From positions 29,809,501 through 29,873,500 of the forward strand of contig NC_134370.1 in NCBI RefSeq assembly GCF_035582795.1: 64,000 nucleotides of DNA. Reading direction: 5' to 3'. Below, in pieces: positions 1-12,498 of the stretch. Under the pieces are notes generated by a model, which saw nothing but the letters and a program-made list of their open reading frames with translations, did no database searches and was not told the origin of the DNA. The DNA comes from Mycteria americana. Lineage: Eukaryota; Chordata; Aves; Ciconiiformes; Ciconiidae. How positions within the stretch are numbered: position 1 is the stretch's first letter; every line of letters begins with the position of its first letter. Position numbers and translations under genes: made by a program.

Positions 1-973
1 CTGGAAATGAATGTTTGGAAAAAAGGGGAGGGGAAGGATTTTTCTGTTGATAAACTCCTACGATTAATTCTCAGTCTTCTATCAAGTTTCCCATTGTGTA
101 TTAGGTGTGGCACAGTTTGAGCACTGCTGAGCATGAATAAATGAAACTCTTGTTCTAATCTCACTGTGTTAGATTAGAAATCTCATTGAGGTGTGTGTGG
201 AGGGAAGTGGAGTTCACAGAGCTATTGTCAAAACTGTTCCTACAGATCCTCCCTTTACGTAATTTTCTGCTTTTACAAAAAAAAAATTTCCAATTGGGTG
301 GGGTATGTTTAAATATGTGGGTTTCAGACACCAGGCAAAGGAGACACTTAAGCTTCACTCACATGTGAATCAAGAATGTTTTTGTTTGTGGGCTTTTTGT
401 GCCATGCTGCTTTGCACTGTGGCTTCCTGGGTTAAAACTTCCTGTTTCTGGTAGAACAGACTTTTGTACTTTGGCATGTGGTGCGTTTCCAAGGCTAACA
501 GGCTGCAATTCATAAATTCCATGAACATGCTATGGTTCTCATGTTGCTTTAAGCTCTTTCACTGAAGTACCTAAGATAAAGTAAATCAAACCCTCAAACA
601 ATAATTTTCATTACTTCGGAGTAAATGTTGCAGGCTGTTGTTCAGGGGGAATTAAGAAATGGTCCTTTTCCAGGTGGCCTCTGATTGTATGTCCAAAGGA
701 TGGTCATGTGTCTTCCTCATTAGTATTACACACTCCTAAAATCTATGGCTCTTCTAGAGCTGTAGTGTTGGTAGCTTGTGTGAGGGTACTGGCGCAGCCT
801 TCCAGCCCCTAGCACAGCTTGGGCAGGAACAGGATCCTTCTCCTTGACCTTTTGGCTCATGCTCAGCCAAAAGCATCTGATGAAGTAAAGGTTAAGAACA
901 ATGTTGGAGGTGATCAGAGTAAAGCTCATCAAGGTTAGATATGTGTGGGTTTTAAAGTTTAATAGTTTGGGTG

Positions 974-1003
974 CCCCCCCCCCCCCCCCCCCAAAAAAAA
1001 AAA
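974..1003. repeat. C19A11 homopolymer pair
   Basis: Nineteen C at 974-992 directly followed by eleven A at 993-1003. Low complexity; length may be inexact in the assembly. Confidence 0.95.
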
Positions 1004-4000
1004 GGCTGAGATCTGCTTTTAATCTAGCAATCAAAAAAAAAGGGGGAAAAAACTTGAAGTGTCTAGGTTCAGATGACTTCATTTTGAAAACAGCCACAAT
1101 TTAATTAAATATAGTTGAAGGCCTTAGATTTGAATTTTTTGCATTGTAAAACAGCTTCTCTTATTCTGGATGACTGAATAAAATCTGTTTTCAGTATGGT
1201 CAGTGAGCAGAAGAATAATTGTTGGGTAAATTCTTCTAAAATGGCATGTCACAGGTGAGGATTACAGCAAAAGATTTAACCTGCAGAAAATGGTGATCCT
1301 CAAATATTGACAGAATAAGGGATTGTGATGGTTGCAGTTGAAACCACTGACTGGAATGGCCAGGCTTTTGCTGACCTTCTTTACCAATCTGACATAAATC
1401 TTGGAATTGAAGCCCTTTGTGAGAGAAGTATCATTCTGCTTGATTATTCACACTTGAATTCTGTTATCACTTATGCAGAAAACTTTTTAGCAAATGAAAA
1501 AATATGCTGACCACAAGAAGAGCTGTATCCAAACCCAGGGCTCTTAGCAGGATTTAAAAGTAAGTTTATTTTCCTTTCTGGTTCAAAGTGTGCCTCAGAC
1601 CCTGTTGGGAGGGGGGGATCAGCACTTGTTTTGCTTCAGTGTTTCCTTTCTCTTCCTTTTTGGGAGCAAAGCAAAAGTGTTTTATCCTCTTCCTTGTAGT
1701 AAAGCTCATACATGATATGTGTAAGTGAATGAATTTCTGTTCTTATCCAGCGTGCCTGCTTACATGTGTTTCTTCTGAGAGCTGTTTCTGCATCCTTGTC
1801 TTTTCAAGTCTGTACAAAAGCTGAAAATCTTAGGACTGTCTTCATCCTTAATCTGAACCTGAATGTGAAAGGCAAGGGTGTAATAAGCGTAGGGCTTTGC
1901 TTCCTCTTGATCTTTGCAGTAAGTGTTGTTGAATATTGTCCTGGTATTACAAAGGAGCTTTTCTGTTTTACACTCCCAGTCTAGACAGCAGGCATTTATA
2001 ACAAATTGATAAAGGTCTTTCCATGTGAAGACCTGTGCTGAAGCCCCCTGATGTAGTTGGGACTCTTCCTTTGGCACTAATAGGCTCAGGCACTTGCTGA
2101 ACTTGTGTGTGCATACGGGCTTTTGGCTTTTTCATTCTGTTTCAGTCAGGTTGCTAGTGTACAAAACCAAATTTGTTCATGTGGCCTAACAGCCCTTTCC
2201 GGAAATCTTTTTTCCTGTTTTAAAGGTTTTTGTTTCCTGCTCAAAGACTAAATAATGGATACTTGAGTCTCTCTGGAAAGGTGTTTTCTTTAAATAATTG
2301 ATGGACTTGGAGGTAACAGGGCAGCTTCCAGTTGCTGTAGTCGGAGCTACAGGAAGCAGTATGAAGCACAGTATTCAGAGGCAGCTGAATGCTGTGAATT
2401 TTAATATTTCAAAAAGTGTGATTTGTTCTGCTTGGCGAGAGCTGTCTACTCTTGCTTTGGGGTATAAAATCAGTGCTGAAACATGTACACTGACATCTAG
2501 AAACTCCTGGAATAGAAAACAAAGGGAATAGCCTCAAGTAACTTGCATCTGAAGGAAGACACCTGAGATGTTGGACTTAGAAGCCTGCTGTCACAGAGAC
2601 CAGACTGCCAGGATACGGAGGTGATTCTCTTGATGCGTGTTTCCCCTCAGCAATTTGTTATTAACTGGTGCTCAAGGAAGTACTTAATGCTGTGTGGGAT
2701 ATGAATGCAGTGGTATAGCTGTATATAATAAAAGGTACAAAACAGCAAAGCTTTCTACCCTGCCCTGAGTATTCAGTTTCTTCAGTTTGTCTGCATGGCA
2801 AGCCTGCGGAGGAGGAAGAGGTTCATCTAAAAAGTTGTCTGTCTTGAAAGTAATGGATAGGCAATTAGTGAGATGACTCTCAGAAGGCAACAAGGTGGCT
2901 TTCTTTGCAAAGTGTACAGCACCCTGAGGTTGCAAAGGGTATTTTGATGAAGTGGTCATAGCAGTGGTCTGCTTCTGCAAAGCAGAAGGGAGTTCAACTG
3001 AAAGACCTTGGTCCAGCTGGGACAAGTGAGAAGGGAAGGTGTTGTTCAGCTCTGGTTTTTTTTCCTGAGTTGTGCTGCTTGTATAACCAGTCATGCTGTC
3101 AGCCTCCTAAGATGGCAGTTTCCTGTGTTCTCACTTTTTTTTTTCTCTGGAGCTATTTGTTTTTTTCCTTTTATTAAAGGCACAGATTAGGAAGTGTTTG
3201 TGTCTAACCTCTGCACCTTCTAATTCTGCTGGTGCATTTGCTGTTGGCTGTTGCAGAGACTGATGTCTGCTTTGGAAGGAGCTCTGACAGTGTCACTTCA
3301 TGGCCTTTGCTGCCCTGATCTCTTAGTGACACTGTGTTGTTCTTGGCATAATCCTGAGAGGTGGAAAGCCTGTTTTTCCTCCTTCCACTGGGGCAGATGC
3401 AGAGTCTTCCAGTGAGACAGTCGAGGGTTTCTCATGACCTGCCTGAGCACTGGCTCTTGGGGGAAGGGCTGAAGCTGTTCAAGCATGGGCTTGGTGGCCT
3501 GGAGCAGCTTTGGTCTTTGTCTTTTTTATTCTTTTTACTTGTGTTATGGTGGAGTGTGCAAGGTGCTCTGCAAACTTACCTGCTATGTCTCCTGAAGCAT
3601 TAGCTTATTTCTGTGTCTTTGGGCTGAGACATCTAGTCTGCTGAAGAGCTGATAGTGGTTAGGATTGTGAGGTGTTTGGTGAATGCCATTTTGTCACATC
3701 TCTTATGTTTTCCAGTGCTGTGTTAGAGGTTTCCCTGCTAGTTGGTTTTTGAAAGTTGCACGAGTGTGTTTCTTTAGCAGAAAGTCAGTTGGTAGGGAGA
3801 ATAATTACATAGTGGTTGAGCTGTCTACGTGGCCAAAAAGAGCTATTTTCTCTTGTGGCCTGTGAGCTGGTGATAGTCCTAGTTGGCATGTAAAATAAGG
3901 TTCTACTGGGTGTGTTGTGGATGCAATTGGTGTACGAGGTGGAGCGCAGCAAAAGAAAGCAAGCTTTGAAAGCACTGTCCCCAAATCTAAAACACATTAA

Positions 4001-5899
4001 CACCCCATCCCCCCAATAAGTAGCATCCTGTGGTGCTGGGAGGACGCCTCATTTGGAATAAGTGTTCCTCTGGTGTTTGAAAGCATGGGTCTTGTTACTT
4101 GGGGTTGGAGGGGAGAAAAAAAATTGAGTTTTTTATGGATTCAGCTGTAAATCATGTCTCCATGACATGAAGACAGCATTGTTTAACCAGAACAAGTGAT
4201 GAAAGTAACTAGTACTGTACAGATACATGTGTTGGTTTCTTAGCGTGCTTGTTGCTGGAGAACAATGTCAATGTTGGAATTCTTTTTAAACTTAGATACC
4301 TTGATCTGGCTTAAATTGTTAAAATGTATCTCTTATTACACATAATATGTATTTATATAGTATATAAACACATATATAGGAACCTTCAGTGTAAAGGCTA
4401 AGAAATATGGTGTGAATGTGGATGGACTGCATGTTATACCCAAAGCAAGGAATGTTTTTAAGGAAAGAAAAAACAACCAACAAAACCCAAACTAAATTAT
4501 ATGCTCGTCATTTCTTTAGTGTATATTACTATAATCAGTCTCCTGTTTTTCTCTTGTGAAAAAATAAAATGAAGGGATATTCTTTTTGGCTGAAATGTAA
4601 CTGGAGACTTGAACAAGTGGCATTCCTGGAAATGGAGGAAAGCCACAATATGTCTAAAAGTTTAGGATGTTCTCTGAAGAAAGAGTATATTTGTCAGCAA
4701 AGAAGGTTGGTGGCTTCCTGTCTTTTCTCTTCTTAAGTTGTGACTTATTTTTGTGATATAAAGCGCTATAGCAAATGGAGGACCCATTTTGTTCTTGAAA
4801 CATTTTGGTCTGTGTGGAGGTAGCAGACAGTGTGTATGGAATAGGTTCTGTTACTGTTGGATCACTAAATAGAAATAAAACTATTCCCCAAACTGGAAGT
4901 TCTGGCTCCTCAAATGAAATATTTGCTTTGTAAGGCTTCCAAAACCTTCTGTTGGAAGGCAAAAAAAAGTCAAATTACATGCTTGCTTTAATTTGAGACC
5001 TTGAGTTTTGCCTTGCTACTGTTGATGCTATAAGGAGTGGGTATGTATCTGCTCTCATGAGAGGTGGTATAAAGCATCTGAGGAGTTTTGATTAGCTAAG
5101 ATTATTCTGGCTACTTGTTCTAACAGGCTTTGTTCCCTGGAGTGAATAAACTCTTGATCAGAATGACTGACACGCTTCTATGTGTTTCACAATACCTGAA
5201 CTTTTCTGTGAAGTAAAAGGAGAACATAGCTTGTGGTTTGTTGCATATACTAAATAAGTTACAACACAGGCAAGCTCCTATTCAGGTGAAACTGGTCAAT
5301 GGCTTTAAGAAAATTTTCATAGACATGAAAGGTTTTTCCAAACTTTCTCAAGATGTTAATGAGCCATCTATAGAACTGTAGTGACAGTGTCTAGTGTTGG
5401 TTTCACTTATCCTGGTGTAATCCGTCTGAGTTCTAACTTGCATGAGCATGAGTTACCTCATAGTGCTTTTGAGGATAAGGTTGGTGAAGGCCCTACATCC
5501 TGTACTCCTGCTGTTGCCTGCAATTCTTAAATACTAATAAAGAACCTGACAGCTTACAAAGATCCTTCTCCTACTGTCTTTCACTCCTCTCCTCATGTTT
5601 GGAAAATTGTTGACTTTTAGACTCCTTTTACTTGTGACATTTCCTTTTCTTTCTGCTTCCTGTGCTATCTCTTGCTTTAAGTCAGAATATGGAGTATACA
5701 CTTTATTTGCAGTCAGCTCCTTTGAGCAGACTTCCTTTGAACTAGGTAAGAGATCCATTGCCTTTTAGTTGGTGCCTTTGTCAAGCACTGCTGTATGTTG
5801 GAGCAGAAAGTCTATCTGTTTGCTTATTACTTCAGTGAACCTGAGGTCAGTGGAGCAGAAGTAGCGTAAACCTAGTAAAATTCAGTGGGTAGCTGAACA

Positions 5900-6400
5900 G
5901 AGTTGTTATCCCACAAGTGTGAGGTTGTTTACCCAGTGTGCAAGATGCCAATATACACACAGGGCAGAGGTATTTTTATTTCATGTCTGCGCAGAGATGG
6001 GTGCTAGGTGGTAGCTCCACAAAGCTAGCACAAAGTTCGGTCATGCAGGTACAGTATTTATACAGTCTAGTTATGCATATGCATTAGTAATTACACAAAG
6101 CCGTTTTCTATTGGTCTACATTTCTCTTATTTCAACTTTAAAGCTACAGTGCTACTTTACTATTCTGCACATGCTCAAAGTTGAGGGGTCTCTGCTTGGG
6201 CCAGGGTTTCCAGCTTGAGGGGTGTGACATTTAGTATTATAATAAGGATAGTTCATGTGAGGGTGCTTCTTATCACACTTCTAGTTGTTTCAGATGGTTC
6301 CCAAAACATTTTAATTAGCTTAATATTTCTTCAGGATGTGCTTCTCTCCCAAGGACAGTAATTCTTGTTCAGATGTTCTGCTTTCCAACTTGAATCCCCC
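5900..6400 (-). mobile_element. Possible old LTR, antisense
   Basis: On the minus strand a TATAAATA (plus 6055-6062) is followed about 75 bases on by AATAAA (plus 5975-5980), the spacing of a compact LTR U3-R-U5. The surrounding sequence (cacaaagctagcacaaagtt, attggtctacatttctctta) looks like repeat DNA I have seen in birds. The ends were not found and no internal region is present. Confidence 0.35.
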
Positions 6401-9400
6401 TTACGAGCTTTACGTAAGCCTTGGCCTTCCACCAGCTCCTGTTAGATTACACTATTAGACTACAATGTTAGTCAAGTAGGCAGTTCAGAAGAGGTTAAAA
6501 GATGATGCTTTGTGGTGCCCCTGTAGATTATTTTTCAGAATTTAAGGTGTCTACTTTCTGAATATTAGTCTAAGTTCAGAGTACTTTTACATGGTATTTC
6601 AGATACAACTCATCCACATAAGTAATGGCTTGGCCAAAAGCACGTGTATAACTTTAGTGTGAGTTGTCTGTCGAGCTTGAGTGGAGCTCTTCTGAATTGC
6701 TGCTTCCTTGTTTTGGGTTTGGGAAGACTAGTGTATGTTCCTTACAAGTTTTCCTAAGTTGCAATTTGTGCTGTAGTGAATAAAGCCTGGTCAGTGAAAC
6801 CTGAAACTCTTCCCATGTATAGGAGTTTGGATCTGCTCAGAGGGATTGTTTTGTAAAGTTTTTATTGGAGTAACTTGTGCTTGAAATATTCTTCAAATAC
6901 TTTGAGGACTTTGAGTCTTCAGCACACTGCAAAAATAAGAGCCCCAAAAGATGATGTCTTAAGAAATCTGTCTGGCTTTGGTCGTGTTTTCCATTGAATT
7001 CAGAGATCTGTTATCTACCATTATTTTTCTAGTAAAACAGGGATAACCTATTAGCAATATCTGTCTTGTATCATGAGTCTTTCAGGTTCAAAAATACCCT
7101 TTTGTTGAATAATCCTCAGGTTTCCTCTAAGAATGAGCAAATATTTCTTTGCTCTTCTGGACTGCAGCAGAAGTAAATACACTATACTTGTATTCATTAA
7201 GAGAAGCTTGTATCTTCTTTGTGAGGCCCCATTCAGAGTTCCTTGGAGAAAAATTACAAACATAAAGATGACACATGCTTGCAGGGAGTTCCTGAATCAT
7301 CCACAGGGCTACTATCTCTGTTTCCAGGATCAGATTAGCCTGTAAGAGCTCCAAATCCTGTCAGTTTTTCTTGCCCTGTGTGTTGCACCAAATCTTCACA
7401 TGTAAGGACTGAGCTGATGCCCAGCACCCAGATATTGTACTGAACGTTAAGACTCCCTTGGTAGTCAGCTTCTCTCTGGGATGTGGAAAGAGCAGTCTGT
7501 AGGTGCCCCTTAGTTGCTCAGTTTTCAGAAGGTCCTAAAAAATGTCTGAACTATCCCTGGTCAGGGATAAGTCTTTCTTTCAACTTCACAAAGAAACCCC
7601 TATTGATTGAGCACCTCCAAAGAATATGACAATTATTTTTAATGGCACCATGTCTTGAATGAATGAACTGATGCTTTTTGATATAGATGTGGTGTTGATG
7701 GAGTAATGGAATTAAGTAGTCATATCAAAACAAACAATAGGCCAAAGTGCATCCATTTCTTGCTGTATTTTAAAGTCTTCTTGCTCCTCAGTGCATTCTT
7801 CTGTTGACTTTGTTGATTCGCTTCACCAGCTTCATATAGACTTGATGCTTTGTATTGATGAATGATGGGGGGAGCAGCGAACAGTTTACAAAATGAAATT
7901 TTTGTCTTTTTCTCTTGTCTCAGTTCTGCCCCTGTTCCCCCAGCTTCATCCATTTCAGTGTGTTAGCTTCAAGTGTGGTGTAGCCTGTGGTGCTGGTGTA
8001 GGCTGGCATTGCAGGGGTGCTGCATTTCCGTGAGCACACTCAGAAGCTAGCACTGCTTCTGGCCTCCCATTCTTGTTCTCCTGCCACATCCTGACTGTAC
8101 CCACACTGGTATTTGTACAAGCTCTGGGGAGGTAAATTGGAAGGCTTAAAACCGTTTTCTTCTTGGTGCGTGGTACAAGATCACAGGATTGATCTGAAGA
8201 TTTGCTACATGATTTGCTATATGATTGTTTGCTCCACTGAGTAGGATGTTTAATAGTTGCAGATTTTAGGAGGAGGCAGGGAAGGGGATCAGGACTACAT
8301 GTGGTGGCGGTACTAGCTGAACCTGGAACCTCAGTGTGACTTAGGTCTGCCTTGTAAAGTTAACACCTCCTGAGGGTCAAAAGAATTCGTGGACCTAGAT
8401 GTAGAGACATGCATTAGTGTTCCAGTTTTTCTTGTTCTAGATTTAACATCTTATCTGTGAGGATTTCCCTGCATATCCAAATTAGATTAATATATCACAG
8501 CTTCTGTTTTATGAGAGTTAAAATCTATAGTCTATGAATATCACTGCTGTAGCATTTTGAAGGTAAGAGTGGAATCCGTGGGTGTAGAAATGCTTTGGAA
8601 ATGGCAGTAGCCTCTTGATGAACAACTACATTTTTTTTCCCTCACTGAAGCTGTAAACACCAAGACAAAATTATATATTCTACCCAAGCAGCAGTGCTCT
8701 GTATTTAATTTTTTAGCAATTCCTGTTGTCATGAGTGGGTGATTACTGTCAGCTGACATAATGTGACTTGCTTTGTCTGAAGCACAGTAGAGAAAGTTAC
8801 TAGTCTATGCTGCCCACATACTACTTTAATCTTCCAAATGTTTTATAGTGTTGCCTAACCATAATTATGTAGCCTGTGATGTAAATTAAATGAAATACTA
8901 ATGTAGCAGATTTCTAGACTGGTAACAGATGCCTCCTATGTTAGGAAACATGACTTCTTTTAGTATAAATGCAGGGAAGGTGGCTGTGTGGCCTTAAGTG
9001 GATTGCTTGGTCTGTTTATTTTTAGGGTTAGGGGAAAAAGTCAGACACGCCTACACTTCAGATTTATTATGTCAGAATGTCACTCCCACACCAGCAGTGA
9101 CTATACTGCTCCATATGGTGTTTGGTGGTCTGTCAAGAAGAACCAAAAGACTCCTGATAAGGATAAGCAAAGAGAACGAGTCAAATATGCTTTTTATATA
9201 GGCAGATGTTTCAGAAGGCAACATCTGTCTGGGGAGCTACGTGCTGTTATAGGAAATGGTGCTTACCAGTACGGGTACTTTTGATGCTCATATTCCTGTG
9301 AATAGTTTCACTGATGTTGGGACTTGAACAGTTGGATGTAAGTCCCAGTGCCAGGGTGGGCAACCTAATGAAAAGTAAGACTTCAGACTATGTTTGTATT

Positions 9401-12400
9401 TTAGATCCTGAAATGGTATGCTTGCCTTTCTGCCTCAGATTATATTTTAAGCCTCTTTGTCTAGTAGAACCCCATTTTTATGGAATTTAATGATGTGCTA
9501 GCTAAATGCCACCTGCTGCCTCCTCTTTTGTAGTGGTAACAGCAGCAAAAGCAATGTTTCTTATTAGTAGTATGTGCATTTTACAGTTGCCACTTCTGTC
9601 TTTTGCCAGGATCCTGACTTTCCACAGGGAGAGAGGCAGAAGGGTGATGGAGGCCTCGGTGTGCCTGCATCCGGAGAATGTTTGCGCTGGCAGCCACTGT
9701 ATTGCTGTAATACACGTTTACATTGATCCAAATGGAGTCTTGGACTCTGCTCAGATTAGTGGGGTTCTGCAAGTTTTCTTTACTGTGTCTCATAATAGTA
9801 AGATTGCTAAATGTTGTCTGTGAAACTGGATGGGTTGAAAAGGTCAGTAACTAAAGCTGAACCAGGGCATGAGGAAACAAAACTGTCTACATCTTAAGAA
9901 CGTATATTGCAAAACTCATATATATGCCTGGGTCACATCTAGGAAAGTCCTTTCCAGTCACTACCTGTACTGCCATAAAGGAAAAGTTTCTTTGATTTAA
10001 CGAAGGTTAAGTGTTTTTGCTATAAACTAACTGTGAGCATTAGAACCTAGTTATGAGGTGAGGTTTTGGAAGGCAAAAAACCTTGTTTTCAGTATTTGGT
10101 TAAAACTGTATGGAAATCAGTGTGTGAACTGTGGAAATATCAAGCTCAGGTGTTAATGGTGAATGTTCACACTCTAGCCTGACAAATTTTGCAGATACTG
10201 TTTCTGTAAGAATGTGCAATATATCCTTTAATCATTCTCCAGACTGCCATTTCTCTGGAACAAGCAAAGTAGTTCATTCTGTGTGTTCAGTTCCTTTGCT
10301 GGGGCTATTGAGGAAAAAATGTTTTAGTTCTGACTTAACTCAGTTTTACTTTGTCTTGTATGGCATTTTTACTCCATCTCGTATGGAATCAGGGGGAGTA
10401 ATTCCTTCTTTTAATGATTTTTCTGTTGCTACTGTGTTTGTCCAGATGCACTAATCTAGAGTTGCCTGTGGGTCATGTATCTTAAGCAACCTGCATAGGT
10501 GGCATATGTGTGAAGGCTACTTAGGTGATGTCTGGCTTTATTATACACAAATTAATCTACTTCATGTCAAGTGGATCAGTATGACTTGTGTAATACCTAC
10601 CAACTTTTGGTAGGACCTGAAAATTCCTCTTATGCACATGCAGGCCATCTTAGCTTGAAAAAAGCAGAAATTATTCTCTGTCCCCTAGTCTTGGAATTGT
10701 ACTGCGGTATGCCAAATCACGTGATTTTTCCATTTTTTTTCCATAACTACTTAAAGCTATGGAGTATTCTAGCAAAATGTACCCTCCTTAGATTTTCTAC
10801 ATGGTCTCTGCATTTCTGAAAACTATTTCCATTTGGTTGGGCAGCAAAGAAACTTCCTGGCTGGGATTGAAAAGGGATGGGGGATGTGTCTGGACCAAGG
10901 AGGGACTCTCAGTCTGCTTCTAGATGAAAGCCAAGCCTGGCATGGGGAGGCCTCTGGAAGGAAAATCAAAGTGTGTTTGGCATCTCTGTCCATAGTCTCT
11001 TTGGCTGGAGAAGTCTGTCCTTGATCTATTTGAGTATGTTGTGGTTTTAGCCCCAGGGGGGGAAAAAGTTTAAGGCAAGGTTTGAAATATTTGTGTTGAG
11101 ATTTCAAAAAAATAGGCTCCTCCAATAAGACACTGATGGTAATACTCCATAGTTGTCCTGGAAAATAATTGGTATTTCACTTAAAAGCTAAAGCAAGCTG
11201 TTTGTTGTATTGAATGGGAGTCCCAAAGCTGACAGGTATTTGATACTCTGTTCCTTCTTCCAGTGGGATTGTTTACACCCAGGTGCAGATTGCCTTCTGA
11301 AAAAAAAATTAGTTTCCCTTCTCATAGCTGTGGATGTAGCGGAGATCTTCAGTGCTCTTGTTCCATGGTGCTTGATTTCAGACTTTGCTGGGTAGGCTTG
11401 GTTTTTGTATGCTGTCTGTGAATCTGCAGGTCAGCATAGTCCTTGAAGTCTTTATCTTAGTTATGAGATGTTTGAAAATTCTCTGTGCTTGCTTCCCAGT
11501 TGCAAGCCTTTCACTGACATCTTATGGGAGGAAAACATTTACCTCAAGTGAGTGGAGGGTTGAGATGTGGAACTGCTACTTGTCTGTCATAGGCAGCACT
11601 CGTGGTCAGTTCTCTAAAATGCGAGGGCTGTGTGAGTGCTTTGTCTTCCCTGCTCCAGCTCTCGACTTAACAGTTTGTCCTCTGTTTTTTTCCTATGCAT
11701 GGCATTTCTGCAGAGGTGGTTTAGTTAAGACACTCTGAAAAGCTGTAGTTCTCTGAAATATTTGAGCAACAGTTGCAGTTGAACCTTATCTCTAGTGTAT
11801 CTAGGGAAGCAAGAAAACTGAACTCTGCAGAGCAAATCAGCTGTTTAATGGTGGGGCTTTTGTTCTTGAGAATAAAGCCTCTTATGTGGTATTGATTTGG
11901 TAAAGAAACATTAAAATGTGGAAAAGACAGAGTACAACTGCCTATTGTATTTAGCAGTCTGTAGACACTGAGGTTTTCCAGGTGACACCTTCTAACACCT
12001 TGCTAGCTGGGTTGTTGGATGTGCAATCCACAGGGTATGTGTTTAGACAGCTGCCTGGACTTGTGCAAAAGTCTAAAATGGTTTGAAGGAGTGAGAAGCA
12101 GATGAATGTCAACTTGCTAATGCAGATGTTCCTAGTCTAACTGTATACTAGTTTCCTTTTTGGGTGTCCCTCCCTGTTACCACATCAGGGTGCTTAAAGG
12201 AGATAGGATTATTAAGCAACAAATACTTTGAGGAAGTTTAGAGTCAGCAGAAGTTTCTCAGCTGACTTTGAACATACCTCTGAATGGCATATGGTGCAGG
12301 TTACTGTAGTCCCTTTATCAACAGAGCAAAAGACAACTGGAAAATCCTTTATTCTTAAAATCTTTCACTACCTAATTCTCATCCTTTCTCTTCTGTGCAG

Positions 12401-12498
12401 ACGCTGTACTATAGAAGATGCACTATTACCGATATTCTAATGTAGAAGTCAGCTGTTGGTACAAATACCTGCTCTTCAGCTACAACATTGTCTTCTGG
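12401..12498 (+). CDS. TSPAN14: TSPAN14 exon with start codon
   Basis: Acceptor tcttctgtgcag precedes 17 bases of 5' UTR and the ATG at 12418; donor is TGG|gtgagt. It encodes residues 1-27 ([17 protein letters not shown], then the first half of membrane segment 1). Because the exon starts with a good acceptor, at least one non-coding exon must lie upstream. Confidence 0.95.

Larger units (their letters stand above)
1..12400 (+). other. Upstream region, probably 5' intron of TSPAN14
   Basis: No coding exon could be recognised on either strand, and there is no CpG-rich promoter-like stretch. Contents seen are a C19A11 tract at 974-1003, an AT-rich patch near 4340-4380 and a possible antisense LTR near 5900-6400. 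Because the first coding exon begins with an acceptor, this is most simply intron 1 of TSPAN14 with the first exon off the left edge. Open frames such as 1325-1510 or 9506-9823 have no recognisable similarity. Confidence 0.5.

Noticed and set aside
1325..1510. 61-codon plus-strand open frame starting MMVAVETTDWNG
   Set aside because: No recognisable family, no conserved splice context, and length expected by chance in this much sequence.
9506..9823. 105-codon plus-strand open frame
   Set aside because: Composition and lack of any domain suggest a chance frame in intronic DNA.
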